Source: an uncultured Clostridia bacterium
GTDB lineage: Bacteria; Bacillota; Clostridia; Lachnospirales; CAG-274
DNA: 42,848 nt
NCBI GenBank assembly: GCA_947632615.1
Contig: CANRPW010000021.1
Coordinates: forward strand, 1 to 42,848
Direction of reading: 5' to 3'
Shown piece after piece: positions 24,149 through 33,093 of this stretch. The translations under genes and the position numbers were made by a program. The notes below the pieces were generated by a model. The model was not told the origin of the DNA. It searched no databases and saw nothing but the letters and a program-made list of their open reading frames with translations. How positions within the stretch are numbered: position 1 is the first letter of the stretch; every line of letters starts with the position of its first letter.

Positions 24149-25273
24149 TTATACTCCAAATGTTTCTTTACAGCTTTTCAATAGGTCAATTACCTTTAGC
24201 TGCTGAGGACAGGCATTTTCGCACTGACCGCAGGCTATACAGTCTGAGGCTGCTCCTCCTGCGGCAACGGCTTTATCATAATCCTCTTTGCCTTCCTTCA
24301 GCTTTCCCCATACAAGCTGTTTATTTCTTGCGGCAAATATTTCAGGAATAGGTATTCTCATAGGGCAGCCGTCCGTACAATAGTGACATGCCGTACAGGG
24401 TATAGATTTAATACCGTTTATCTCCTCCTGAGCCTTTTTTATAGCAAGCATTTCGTCATCGTCAAGGGGCTTAAAGTTTTTCATGTATGAAAGATTGTCT
24501 GCCATTTGTTCGGTATTAGACATACCCGAAAGAACTGTTATTATGCCGTCAAGTGATGCTGCATATCTTATAGCCCAGCTTGCAAAGGAAGCATTGGGGT
24601 TAGCTTTTTTAAATATATCCTGAACCTTTTTGATAGGCTCTGCCAATGCTCCGCCCTTTACAGGCTCCATAACTATTATTGACTTGCCGTGTCTTCTTGC
24701 CACCTCATAGTTTTCTCTTGCAGTGACTCCGCTGTTTTCCCAATCCGCATAGTTTATCTGAAGCTGTACAAACTCAGCATCGGGGTGAGCTGTCAGAATT
24801 TCGTCTAATATCTCGGGAGTTGCGTGGAAAGAAAAGCCCCAATGCTTTATAAGTCCTTTTTCCTTCTGCTCTTTGACAAAGTCCCATATATGATATTTTT
24901 CATAGGTCTTATAATTACCTTTTTGAAGTGCGTGAAGAAGATAATAGTCAAAATAGCCTGCGCCCGTGCGCTCAAGGCTGGTGTAAAACTGCTGCTTTGC
25001 GGATTTTTCGTCATGAGCTCCCATCCATGCGCACAGCTTTGTGGCAAGGGTAAAGCTTTCTCTGGGATATCTGTCCACAAGGGCAGCCTTTGCCGCCTTT
25101 TCGGACTCTCCCCCATCGTATACATACGCAGTGTCAAAATAATTAAGCCCTGCGCCCATATACATATCCACCATTGTTTTTACCTGTTCTATATCTATTT
25201 TGCCGTCTTTTTTCGGAAGCCTCATAAGCCCGAAACCTAATTTTGCTGTGTTCTCTCCAAAATACTTTTCCAT
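24149..25273 (-). CDS. Aldo/keto reductase with C-terminal ferredoxin domain
   Basis: A 374-aa protein. The AKR barrel (about 1-275) has GFGLMRLPKKDG, the catalytic DTAYVYDGGESE, YFDYYLLHAL and HWGFSFHATPE. The C-terminal domain has two [4Fe-4S] motifs, C293-C296-C299-C303 (CTACHYCTDGCP) and C345-C348-C351-C355 (CIACGQCENACP). This fusion is common in anaerobes and suggests ferredoxin-linked reduction of a carbonyl substrate, which is unknown. ATG 25273 follows GAGGGGG. It is 33 nt after ftsH and may be read from the ftsH promoter. Confidence 0.9.
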   Translation of the reverse strand: MEKYFGENTAKLGFGLMRLPKKDGKIDIEQVKTMVDMYMGAGLNYFDTAYVYDGGESEKAAKAALVDRYPRESFTLATKLCAWMGAHDEKSAKQQFYTSLERTGAGYFDYYLLHALQKGNYKTYEKYHIWDFVKEQKEKGLIKHWGFSFHATPEILDEILTAHPDAEFVQLQINYADWENSGVTARENYEVARRHGKSIIVMEPVKGGALAEPIKKVQDIFKKANPNASFASWAIRYAASLDGIITVLSGMSNTEQMADNLSYMKNFKPLDDDEMLAIKKAQEEINGIKSIPCTACHYCTDGCPMRIPIPEIFAARNKQLVWGKLKEGKEDYDKAVAAGGAASDCIACGQCENACPQQLKVIDLLKSCKETFGV

Positions 25274-25306
25274 AAAACATCCCCCTCAAGCTATATCGTT
25301 AATTTA

Positions 25307-27190
25307 TTACTCAACCGTATCATTAAGCTTATGTCCATACTTCTCAACAAGCTCTCTGAATTCGTCACCGGTTATCTTCTCCTTTTCAATGAGAAGCTGT
25401 GCCGACTGTTCAAGCAGCTCAGAATTTTGAGTAAGTATCTCCTTAGCCTTTTTATAGCATTTATCTATTATATTCTGAATTTCGGAGTCTATCTTTTTAG
25501 CATATTCCTCGCTGTAATTTTTGGTATGTCCTATGTCCTTGCCCAAAAATACCTGTCCGTCATCATCACCGTATCTTATAGGGCCAACAGCAGCACTCAT
25601 ACCGAATTTAACGACCATATTGCGTGCAAGCTCTGTGGCTCTTTCTATATCGTTTGATGCTCCTGTGGTAATATCACCGAAAATGATCTGCTCTGCTACA
25701 CGTCCGCCGAAGAAAGATGTTATCTCCGCCTCTATAAATGATTTTGTGTGATACATTTTATCGCTGGGAAGCGGCATTGTATAGCCTCCTGCCCTGCCTG
25801 TGGGAATAATGGAGATCATATGAACAGGATCAAGCTCGGGCATTATTTCACTTATAATAGCGTGTCCCGACTCGTGATAAGCCGTTATTTTGCGTTCCTT
25901 TTCATTGATCACTCTGGATCGTTTTTCTACGCCTACGCCAACCTTGATGTATGCCTTATTTATATCGTCATTATCAAGAGCCTTTTTATTCTGTCTTGCC
26001 GCCAAAAGGGCAGCCTCATTCAAAAGGTTTTCAAGGTCTGCTCCCGTAAAACCGGGGGTCGTTTTGGCAATAACTTTAAAATCAACGCTTGGGTCAATTT
26101 TCTTATTTCTTGCGTGAACCTTAAGTATATCCTCTCTGCCTTTAAGGTCAGGGGTATTTACAACAACCTGTCTGTCAAATCTGCCCGGTCTGAGCAGCGC
26201 CGGGTCTAATATGTCGGGGCGGTTTGTTGCCGCAACGATTATAATGCCTTCGTTTTCGCCAAAGCCGTCCATTTCTACAAGAAGCTGATTTAAGGTCTGC
26301 TCTCTTTCGTCGTGTCCCCCGCCAAGACCGGCGCCTCTGCGGCGGCCTACGGCATCAATTTCGTCTATAAACACAAGGCAGGGCAGATTTCTTTTAGCCT
26401 GATCAAAAAGATCTCTTACTCTTGAAGCGCCCACACCTACAAACATTTCAACAAAGTCAGAACCGGAAATCGAGAAGAACGGAACTCCTGCCTCTCCCGC
26501 AATAGCCTTGGCAAGAAGTGTCTTACCCGTTCCCGGAGGGCCTACAAGGAGAACCCCCTTAGGTATTCTTGCGCCCATTTCGGTAAATTTTCTGGGTGAC
26601 TTTAAGAAGTCAACTACCTCTTCAAGGTCCACCTTTTCCTCATCAAGACCCGCAACGTCTTTAAAGCCTATTTTTTTACCTGCTCCGTCAAACAGCTTGG
26701 CACGGCTCTTGCCAAAATTCATCATCTTTCCGCCGCCCTGAGATTTCTGAAGCATGAACATTATAACTATTATTACTATAATAACAAGTATTATAGGGAA
26801 TATATAAGTGCTTAATGAGCCGCTCTTTTTAGCCGGCAATGTGTTGACCGTAAAATCAGAGCTTCCCTCATTTAAAATTTCATCCACGGTAGTCATAAAT
26901 GATGAAACGCTTGCAAGCTCTACAGTATACGCCTGCTCGCCTTTTATTGCCGTTACCGTTCCTGTGTCGGCGGCAAGACTGTCTTGCTGTACATTTATAA
27001 CATCTATATTGCCATTTTTCATATCTGAAAGCAGTGCCGAATAAGTATAGACTTCCTCTCCTTCTTCATTTGTAAGAGAAAAGTTGTTGTTTTCTAAATA
27101 GCCGTTTGTGCTTGCATAAGAAATCAAGCCCAAAATGCCAAGAAAAATCACAATATATATTAAAATTGCTTTTATTGTATCCTTATTCAA
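25307..27190 (-). CDS. ftsH: ATP-dependent zinc metalloprotease FtsH
   Basis: A 627-aa membrane protease that degrades membrane and regulatory proteins. TM1 is at about 7-26 and TM2 at about 130-148, with an external domain between. The AAA domain has Walker A GPPGTGKT (217-224), Walker B LVFIDE and the arginine-finger region LLRPGRFDR. The zinc site is HESGH (439-443). The frame extends to 27232, but AAGGAGGT lies within that extension and is spaced for TTG 27190. It follows tilS, as in other Firmicutes, but hpt, normally between them, is absent; element 9 sits there. Confidence 0.96.
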   Translation of the reverse strand: MNKDTIKAILIYIVIFLGILGLISYASTNGYLENNNFSLTNEEGEEVYTYSALLSDMKNGNIDVINVQQDSLAADTGTVTAIKGEQAYTVELASVSSFMTTVDEILNEGSSDFTVNTLPAKKSGSLSTYIFPIILVIIVIIVIMFMLQKSQGGGKMMNFGKSRAKLFDGAGKKIGFKDVAGLDEEKVDLEEVVDFLKSPRKFTEMGARIPKGVLLVGPPGTGKTLLAKAIAGEAGVPFFSISGSDFVEMFVGVGASRVRDLFDQAKRNLPCLVFIDEIDAVGRRRGAGLGGGHDEREQTLNQLLVEMDGFGENEGIIIVAATNRPDILDPALLRPGRFDRQVVVNTPDLKGREDILKVHARNKKIDPSVDFKVIAKTTPGFTGADLENLLNEAALLAARQNKKALDNDDINKAYIKVGVGVEKRSRVINEKERKITAYHESGHAIISEIMPELDPVHMISIIPTGRAGGYTMPLPSDKMYHTKSFIEAEITSFFGGRVAEQIIFGDITTGASNDIERATELARNMVVKFGMSAAVGPIRYGDDDGQVFLGKDIGHTKNYSEEYAKKIDSEIQNIIDKCYKKAKEILTQNSELLEQSAQLLIEKEKITGDEFRELVEKYGHKLNDTVE

Positions 27191-27222
27191 AAAATCAACC
27201 TCCTTCAATTTATTTATTTTAT

Positions 27223-27251
27223 ATTTTATCACATTTTAATTATAAAAACAA
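27223..27251 (-). promoter_or_regulatory. Promoter of ftsH
   Basis: On the minus strand TTGTTT (27246-27251), 17 nt, TAAAAT (27223-27228). It lies between element 9 and ftsH. Confidence 0.55.
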
Positions 27252-27287
27252 GTCCTCACCATGGCAGAATAAATTGTAATTATGGCA

Positions 27288-27436
27288 AATTGCGCCGCAG
27301 CCAAAGCCCGCCGTAGGCGGGCTTTGGCTGCGGCGCGCCGGGGCGTGGGCGAGGGTAAGGAACAAGAGCCGAAGAGGGCGGGCAAGCCCGCCCCCTTCGG
27401 CTCTTGTTCCTTACCCTCGCCCACGCCCCGGCAATT
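27288..27436. repeat. Hairpin element 9 (two-armed, with closing stem)
   Basis: Closing stem AATTGC (27288-27293) with GCAATT (27431-27436). Small arm: 27292-27312 with 27316-27336, 21 bp perfect, loop GTA. Large arm: 27337-27383 with 27386-27432, 47 bp with one A-C mismatch, tip GGGC-AA-GCCC. It overlaps the tilS stop codon (27435-27437) by 2 nt. No third arm. Confidence 0.9.
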
Positions 27437-28769
27437 ACAGTCGCTTCACATAAACATACAGACCTTGACAATTTTCATCAAAAAAGTTATATCCTTTTTT
27501 AAGCCCAACAACAGCAAGCACATTTTCGCTGTCTGTTAAAAGAGGATAAAATTGTCTTTCCTCAGAGGGTATTTTATTTTCTGAATATATCTTTTTTATT
27601 GACTGCCGTCCTTGCTTTATAGCAAGCCTGTCGCCGTCCTTTTTTGTTCTTACATAAAAGGGTGGTTTTAGCTTGGTTTCATCAAGCCTGCCAATATCAG
27701 CGCCCTGACCGGGTGTTTTGCTTATAAGCAGATATATACCTGCTTCCTTTATAAAAATTTCCTTTTCGGGAATGACCTCATAGCAAAATTCTATCTCCGG
27801 CTTTAAGAAGCCTATATACAGGCGGTCGCACTCTTTTGCCGCCTTTATTCCCTCTATAAGGTCTATCCTTCTTCCGTTTGTGCCCCCTATAAGTTCCATC
27901 ATAGCCTTTATGTGCTTATATTCTATGTCCTGCATTTTGGGTGTAAAGGGCAAAACGGCAAACCTGAGAAGTCTTGAAATTATGGCTTCATCTTCATTTT
28001 TAAGCCTTTTACAGTCAAGAACGATCTGGGCTTCGTTCTTCAAAACTACAGCCTCATTCAAGACCTTTTCGGCAGTTTTTTCTATAAAGGCATTTTCGAT
28101 TGTTATTATCTCGGAGGTTTTGAAAAGCATTTCAACGGCAGCAGGATTGATCGTTTCAAGCTCCTTTATAATTGTAAGCCTGATTTTGTTTCTCGTATAA
28201 TTCGGGGCAAGATTTGTGCTGTCTGTAACATATTTTTCATCACCTAAAAATTCCTCTATTTCATCTCTTGTAAGGCAAAGCAGGGGTCTTATTATGCGCC
28301 CGCGCTTAGGCTCTATGCCGCACAGCCCTTTAAGTCCCGTACCTCTTATGAGCCTTTGCAGCATTGTTTCCGCATTGTCGTTTTTATTATGCCCTACGGC
28401 TATCTTATTTGCGCCGCATTTATCAAGGGCATCGTTAAATGCAATATATCTGTACTTTCTGCCGGCTTCCTCCTCGGTCAGCCCTTCATCAGAGGCTATA
28501 CGGGGTATGTCGTAAAAATAGCTCATTATTGAAAGCCCTTTTCTGCGGCATAGCTCTTCCACAAACGCCTTATCTCTCTTAGCCTCTTCACCTCTTATGC
28601 CGTGGTCTACATGGACAACCGTTATTTTAACATCCACACTTTCAGACAGACACAAAAGGACCTTAAGTAAGCAGACGGAGTCTGCGCCGCCGGAAACCCC
28701 CACTATAATATGGTCGCCATTTTCTATTAAATTGTGTTTTTTTGCGAATTTCTTTATTTTATCAAGCAT
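27435..28769 (-). CDS. tilS: tRNA(Ile)-lysidine synthase TilS
   Basis: A 444-aa ATP pyrophosphatase that converts C34 of the CAU-anticodon tRNA-Ile to lysidine so that AUA codons are read correctly. The PP-loop is SGGADS (26-31). VVHVDHGIRGEEAKRD, VGHNKNDNAETMLQRLIRGTGLKGL and RPLLCLTRDEIEEF are family blocks. The C-terminal substrate domain is complete (FYVRTKKDGDRL, KKIYSENKIPSEER). AGGATG precedes ATG 28769. Its stop codon coincides with the edge of element 9. Confidence 0.94.
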   Translation of the reverse strand: MLDKIKKFAKKHNLIENGDHIIVGVSGGADSVCLLKVLLCLSESVDVKITVVHVDHGIRGEEAKRDKAFVEELCRRKGLSIMSYFYDIPRIASDEGLTEEEAGRKYRYIAFNDALDKCGANKIAVGHNKNDNAETMLQRLIRGTGLKGLCGIEPKRGRIIRPLLCLTRDEIEEFLGDEKYVTDSTNLAPNYTRNKIRLTIIKELETINPAAVEMLFKTSEIITIENAFIEKTAEKVLNEAVVLKNEAQIVLDCKRLKNEDEAIISRLLRFAVLPFTPKMQDIEYKHIKAMMELIGGTNGRRIDLIEGIKAAKECDRLYIGFLKPEIEFCYEVIPEKEIFIKEAGIYLLISKTPGQGADIGRLDETKLKPPFYVRTKKDGDRLAIKQGRQSIKKIYSENKIPSEERQFYPLLTDSENVLAVVGLKKGYNFFDENCQGLYVYVKRL

Positions 28770-28811
28770 AATAACATCCTATAGCAGTATAAAAATATAT
28801 TGACAATAACA

Positions 28812-28840
28812 ATTATACCTAAAGTATAATAAAAAATCAA
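28812..28840 (-). promoter_or_regulatory. Promoter of tilS
   Basis: On the minus strand TTGATT (28835-28840), 17 nt, TATAAT (28812-28817). The -35 overlaps the spoIIE stop codon. No terminator is visible between the two genes. Confidence 0.65.
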
Positions 28841-31149
28841 TATATTCTGGCTACCATAACCGTTATGTCGTCGGAATTTCTTCCTCTGTAATTCTTTTTT
28901 ACCCTTTCAAATATTGCCTCGCATAGCTTAGGATATGACAGTTCTGAATTATCCTCAATGAGCTTTATAAATGCACCCGATGGGTCTTTGAGCTTTCCGA
29001 AGGAATCGGTCACTCCATCGGTCACCATTATAAGGGTATCATTCTTTTTAAATTGGTAGTCTATTATCTGAGGCTCTATTTCATCTACTATTCCCACGGG
29101 CAAAGCATCAGCTTCTATTATTTCGACTCTGTCATTTCTGAGTATGTACGAAGGGCAAGCTCCTGTTTTTATAAAAGATGCCTCGCCGCTGTACAGGTCG
29201 ATAATACACACGTCTAAGGTGGCAAAGAAATCAGACTCTCTGCCCCACTCAAGACAGGTATTTATAAGCTTTACCGATGCCTGCTTTGAAAAGCCCGAGG
29301 ATATAAAATCTCTGAAAAGGTCCAATGAGGCGGCGCTTTCCTCACTTGCGGCAGATCCGCTGCCCATGCCGTCGGAAAGGGCAAGCAAATAGGTTCCGTC
29401 CTTAAGTCTTGAAAGCGTATGGCTGTCTCCGGAAACACTTTCGCCCTTCTTGGGTTCTCTCAATATTTTTACACCCACATGAAAGTTATTTTCCCCTATA
29501 AGTCTAAGTGTCACGAGATCCTTTTTATTTTTATTCATAACGACTATGCCGCTTTCCTTCATTATTTTTTTAGTCATTACAGAATTAAGCGTTTCTATAA
29601 TTTTGTCTGTATTGTGTTTTGTACAGTCGCTGCTTTTTAATGTGACCAATATTTCGGGGCGGCCGCCGGTAGTTTTGCCTGCGGACAGGTTTTTTATAGG
29701 AAGGCTCTCCTCCCTCAGTCTTTCCGACAGCTTAAGGCTCAGCTCATCATCATAGGACAGATCAGTCTTAAAACTCTGTGACAGCCCAAACAAAAGCTCC
29801 GACACGATCTCAAGATAGCATTTCATAACAGAGCCTGTTTTATTATATTTATTTTGCCACATTCCGATTATGCGCTCTCTTTCCCATATTTTTTCCATAT
29901 TCTGCACAAATGTGGAAAACGCCATGCAGGAATATTTAAATTCATTTGATATTTTGGATATATCTATATAGCCCTCGCAGTCAAGGCACATTATCATAGT
30001 ATAGATAGCCTGAGTAGTCACACAAAAATTTTTATCCCAACAATATGACTTAAGGCTGCAATCGCTGCACATAAGCTCCCCTATTTCATCCGTAAGCCTG
30101 TTGCAAACATCATCTTCCTTTATATTATCTTCCTTAAGGGATGTAAAGGCTGTGCTTAAACTTCTGAATGAAAATGAATAGCTTTTAAGGGTGTTTTCTA
30201 TTTTAGCATAAGCCTGAGCTATATATTCCTCAGGCTCTCTTATTCCCATGGCTAAGGATGTAAGTCTGTAATAGAGCCTGTCGGGCATAAACAAAAAGGT
30301 AGTTGCACCTAAAACTGCGCCTATAGCAATATCGGGCTTTATAAGCTCTTTGTCAAAATACAGTGCAGCAAGAAAAACAGTCGAAATAAATATGCCGCCG
30401 CAAAGACCCCTGCTGCGACCTCTTACAAAGCCTGAAAATATGCCTGCCAATGACAGCACGGCAAACAATTCCGCTCCGCTTTGTGTCTGGAGCGAATATA
30501 TAAAGGCTATCATAACGCCAAGACTCGCCCCTGCCGCAGAGCCGAATTTATATGATGCCATAAGCAAAAAAACAGATATGGCATAGGCAGAAAGGTCTAT
30601 TCCCAAAAGCTTTGTATCCATAAGGCCGCATATAACTCCCCCGGATATTAAAATTATGCTTATTATCTCTTCGGAGTCAACCGCCTTTACTTTTCTGTAT
30701 GGGCTTATAATGCCAAAGCCCCTGTCAAATATATATGCCGCAAAAAAGGAAAAGAAGGCTTCTATAATATTTACTGCAAAATAATAAGGTGAAAAACCGT
30801 AAAATACGGCATAGGAGCTTCCCCCGATAAACACCGAAAGAGCAGGCGCCACGCCTACAGAATAGTCCTTTTCGGGAAGTTTTTTTGACACTATGGGGTT
30901 TATTAAAAGAAATGCCGCATATATAAAAAGATATTTCCATATGTATATATTAATGCCCTTGGAAAGAATACCCAAGAATGAAACTGCCCCCAAAATTGCC
31001 GACAGACCCGTTCCGAAGCAGGCGGAGGCTGAAAAGGCAAGGGGAGAAAAAAAGCCGAATATTCTTATTCGCCCCAGCAAAAAACATATTATTACGGGAA
31101 TTATATTATATACCTTTAAATATTTTATAAGATCCTTTGTTGTTTTCAC
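28837..31149 (-). CDS. spoIIE: Stage II sporulation protein E (SpoIIE phosphatase)
   Basis: A 770-aa membrane phosphatase that dephosphorylates SpoIIAA to activate sigma-F in the forespore and takes part in polar septation. The N-terminal half has about ten hydrophobic segments (roughly 10-310). A linker with cysteines (LMCSDCSLKSYCWDKNFC) follows. The C-terminal PP2C domain has LSDGMGSGSAASEESAA, VTDGVTDSFG and NSDDITVMVARIY. The start is GTG 31149, with AAGGAG at 9 nt. It marks the host as a spore former. Element 10 lies in its predicted leader. Confidence 0.94.
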   Translation of the reverse strand: MKTTKDLIKYLKVYNIIPVIICFLLGRIRIFGFFSPLAFSASACFGTGLSAILGAVSFLGILSKGINIYIWKYLFIYAAFLLINPIVSKKLPEKDYSVGVAPALSVFIGGSSYAVFYGFSPYYFAVNIIEAFFSFFAAYIFDRGFGIISPYRKVKAVDSEEIISIILISGGVICGLMDTKLLGIDLSAYAISVFLLMASYKFGSAAGASLGVMIAFIYSLQTQSGAELFAVLSLAGIFSGFVRGRSRGLCGGIFISTVFLAALYFDKELIKPDIAIGAVLGATTFLFMPDRLYYRLTSLAMGIREPEEYIAQAYAKIENTLKSYSFSFRSLSTAFTSLKEDNIKEDDVCNRLTDEIGELMCSDCSLKSYCWDKNFCVTTQAIYTMIMCLDCEGYIDISKISNEFKYSCMAFSTFVQNMEKIWERERIIGMWQNKYNKTGSVMKCYLEIVSELLFGLSQSFKTDLSYDDELSLKLSERLREESLPIKNLSAGKTTGGRPEILVTLKSSDCTKHNTDKIIETLNSVMTKKIMKESGIVVMNKNKKDLVTLRLIGENNFHVGVKILREPKKGESVSGDSHTLSRLKDGTYLLALSDGMGSGSAASEESAASLDLFRDFISSGFSKQASVKLINTCLEWGRESDFFATLDVCIIDLYSGEASFIKTGACPSYILRNDRVEIIEADALPVGIVDEIEPQIIDYQFKKNDTLIMVTDGVTDSFGKLKDPSGAFIKLIEDNSELSYPKLCEAIFERVKKNYRGRNSDDITVMVARIY

Positions 31150-31173
31150 AGTTTACAACTCCTTCGGGTGTAC

Positions 31174-31366
31174 TAAGCCGGTATCGCTGGCCTCCCCGCC
31201 CTATGCCTTCAAGCCGTCTTTGACGGCTTGAAGGCATAGGGCGGGGAGGCGCGGGCGGGGGAGCGATGGGCAAAGCCATACTGCATACAGCTCCTGCGGG
31301 AGCTGTATGCAGTATGGCTTTGCCCATCGCTCCCCCGCCCACCTGCGCCGCAGTTATGTCGGCTTA
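31174..31366. repeat. Hairpin element 10 (two long arms, in the spoIIE leader)
   Basis: Closing stem TAAGCCG (31174-31180) with CGGCTTA (31360-31366). Arm 1: 31190-31218 with 31222-31250, 29 bp perfect, loop TTT. Arm 2: 31253-31294 with 31299-31340, 42 bp perfect, loop TGCG. A vestigial palindrome CTGCGCCGCAG (31343-31353) stands where a third arm would be. It begins 24 nt before the spoIIE start codon and would be transcribed from the promoter at 31391-31423. Confidence 0.9.
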
Positions 31367-31390
31367 ATTTTTAATACGATCAGTGTTTCC

Positions 31391-31423
31391 ATTATATTTC
31401 AATAACCGCGAAAGAATTGTCAT
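31391..31423 (-). promoter_or_regulatory. Possible spoIIE promoter with 21-nt spacer
   Basis: On the minus strand ATGACA (31418-31423), 21 nt, TATAAT (31391-31396). Bacillus subtilis spoIIE and spoIIG promoters have this abnormal 21-nt spacing and need Spo0A~P. I see no good TGTCGAA 0A box, only a weak match on the plus strand at CCGCGAA. The assignment is tentative. Confidence 0.4.
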
Positions 31424-31469
31424 ATCTTATGAGCAACAGCATAAAACAATACGCAATAACAAACAAAAA

Positions 31470-31491
31470 CCCCCTTGACTTTACAAGGGGG
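31470..31491 (-). terminator. Terminator after the DUF4364 gene
   Basis: CCCCCTTG (31470-31477) pairs with CAAGGGGG (31484-31491), 6-nt loop. Reading leftward it is followed by TTTTTG. It lies 5 nt past the stop codon. Confidence 0.9.
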
Positions 31492-31496
31492 AAATC

Positions 31497-32057
31497 TTAT
31501 TCTGCTTTTTTTATTGAACGGGATGAAAAGTCTTCTGACAGCTCATCAAAAATCATTTTATAGATCTCGGAAGTATTTGCCTTCCATTTTCGGCAAATAT
31601 GCTCTGCCAAATCTCTGTCGGTAACCGAGAGGTTGACCTCCATAAGTGTGGCGTTGCCTTCGTATATACCGCATTTTACGAGAAAACTGGAGTCCGGGTC
31701 GTAAAAATAATTTGCCGTGACCTCCGCTTCTGTCTTTATCTTCTGCTTATGACTGCTTATATAATAATTTATTATATTTGCATCTTTTTCGGAAAGTCTT
31801 GAAGCTTTGAAGAGTCTTAAGGTTGATTCGCCCTCTTCGGTTATTGAGTAGTATGTCTGGTTGTTAGAGCGGAATTCTTCAAGAAGACCTGTATCTCTCA
31901 TATCAACCAAATAATCTCTCACAGAAAAGAAGTCCATCATTTCCGTTTCTGTAGCAAAGTCTATAAGCTGGCTGTTTGACATTGGCATATTGATAGTATA
32001 TAGTAAATATAGGATGCAGATCTTTCTGACATCCTGCTTTTCTTCTTTATGTATCAT
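31497..32057 (-). CDS. DUF4364 family protein
   Basis: A 186-aa protein. The N-terminal half looks like a winged helix: KICILYLLYTINMPMSNSQLIDF, then VRDYLVDMRDTGLLEEF and YSITEEGESTLRLF. The C-terminal half contains TEAEVTANYFYD and VNLSVTDRDLAEHICRKW. I recognise it as DUF4364, a conserved clostridial family of unknown function that is plausibly DNA-binding. It has its own promoter and terminator. Confidence 0.8.
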   Translation of the reverse strand: MIHKEEKQDVRKICILYLLYTINMPMSNSQLIDFATETEMMDFFSVRDYLVDMRDTGLLEEFRSNNQTYYSITEEGESTLRLFKASRLSEKDANIINYYISSHKQKIKTEAEVTANYFYDPDSSFLVKCGIYEGNATLMEVNLSVTDRDLAEHICRKWKANTSEIYKMIFDELSEDFSSRSIKKAE

Positions 32058-32086
32058 GTTTTTTATCTCCTTTTTCCTTAGGTCTT

Positions 32087-32115
32087 ATTATAGACTATAT
32101 TGTGACAGAAAACAA
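32087..32115 (-). promoter_or_regulatory. Promoter of the DUF4364 gene
   Basis: On the minus strand TTGTTT (32110-32115), 17 nt, TATAAT (32087-32092), followed by AAAAAGGAG. Confidence 0.65.
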
Positions 32116-32465
32116 CTGTATCTTGTGCTAAAAAAACTCATAATATTTTGTTTAAAATAACTATTTTTTACAATAAGGCAATTTTTCGTAACACTTTTTT
32201 AATAAAACAAAGTTTCGCATTTACTAAATACAGCCTCTTGTTGATAAAATTTGTCTGCATTTAGTCGTTTATTACAGTTTTATTACAAAGATTACAATTT
32301 GTTCAATATTGACAATTTTTAGCCTTAATTTTTGTGTAATTTTTTTCTCTACGCTTTTTAGTATAATTAATTTTATGTGACCGGGAGTGACATTATTAAA
32401 AAATAATGTGACCTTTTTAGAGCCTCCAAAACGGTAATATTTTCCAAAATATGAAGAATTGCCCC
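32116..32465. other. AT-rich gene-free stretch
   Basis: No gene is supported. It is very AT-rich. It holds a small hairpin, ACATTATT (32390-32397) with AATAATGT (32402-32409), followed by GACCTTTTTAG, which could be a weak rightward terminator. A TTGACA near 32310 and a TATAAT near 32362 are too far apart to be one promoter. I see nothing else definite. Confidence 0.4.
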
Positions 32466-32596
32466 GCCTTTTCAAACCATCATAGATGGTTTGAAAAGGC
32501 GAGCCGTCGAGGCGGGGGAAAGCGATGCAGGGAGCAAGGGGTGAGCTAAAGCTCTCCCCTTGCTCCCTGCATCGCTTTCCCCCGCCCCGACGGCTC
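32466..32596. repeat. Hairpin element 11 (two-armed)
   Basis: Small arm: GCCTTTTCAAACCATC (32466-32481) with its complement at 32485-32500, 16 bp perfect, loop ATA; it is close to the small arm of element 8. Large arm: 32501-32546 with 32551-32596, 46 bp with two mismatches (A-C at 32510 and T-T at 32542), loop TAAA inside GAGC/GCTC, the same tip as element 4. It overlaps the VanZ stop codon by 2 nt. Confidence 0.88.
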
Positions 32597-33092
32597 AGAC
32601 TGGGTGGTTTCCCATATAATTAGTGACCGCGTAAGCGGTTTTTTTAATGGCGTATATAAAAAGTATTCCGGCTAAAATTCCGCAGCTGTCAATAAATACA
32701 TCGGTATACATTGGCGCTCTGCCGTATGACATATTTTGACTCAGCTCATCGGCAGCACCTGTAAGTATGCCTACACAAAGGGGCACGGGGATGTTTGCAC
32801 CTCTATAGCCTTTTATACTCATCATGTCCAGAATATAAAGTCCGCCCAAAATGAAATATTCTCCGAAGTGGGCTGTCTTTCTTAAGATGTGGTCTGTAAG
32901 TATTCCCGAAAAACCTATGTTTTCAAGAAATTCATTTATAATGTTAAGAAGACCAACGCTTACCTCGGCTGAGTCTTCTGAATTCATAGACGACATACCA
33001 AAAATAAAAACAAGCATAGCGGCAGTAAGCATAAATAGCAGGAGTCTGACCCACATATTTTTTAAAATCTCGCCATCTTTTTTACAGCGCAT
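32595..33092 (-). CDS. VanZ-family membrane protein
   Basis: A 165-aa protein with about four membrane segments. RKTAHFGEY (71-79), DELSQ (115-119) and R125 with D131 in YGRAPMYTDVFID are the conserved VanZ residues. Family members affect teicoplanin susceptibility in enterococci; in most genomes the role is unknown and probably envelope-related. GGGAGTG precedes ATG 33092. It starts 1 nt after the glycosyltransferase stop, so the two share a transcript. Confidence 0.87.
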   Translation of the reverse strand: MRCKKDGEILKNMWVRLLLFMLTAAMLVFIFGMSSMNSEDSAEVSVGLLNIINEFLENIGFSGILTDHILRKTAHFGEYFILGGLYILDMMSIKGYRGANIPVPLCVGILTGAADELSQNMSYGRAPMYTDVFIDSCGILAGILFIYAIKKTAYAVTNYMGNHPV

Positions 33093-33093
33093 A

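Noticed and set aside
32272..32475. Small leftward gene in the AT-rich gap
   Set aside because: Its composition is low-complexity, no ribosome site precedes it and its start lies in element 11.
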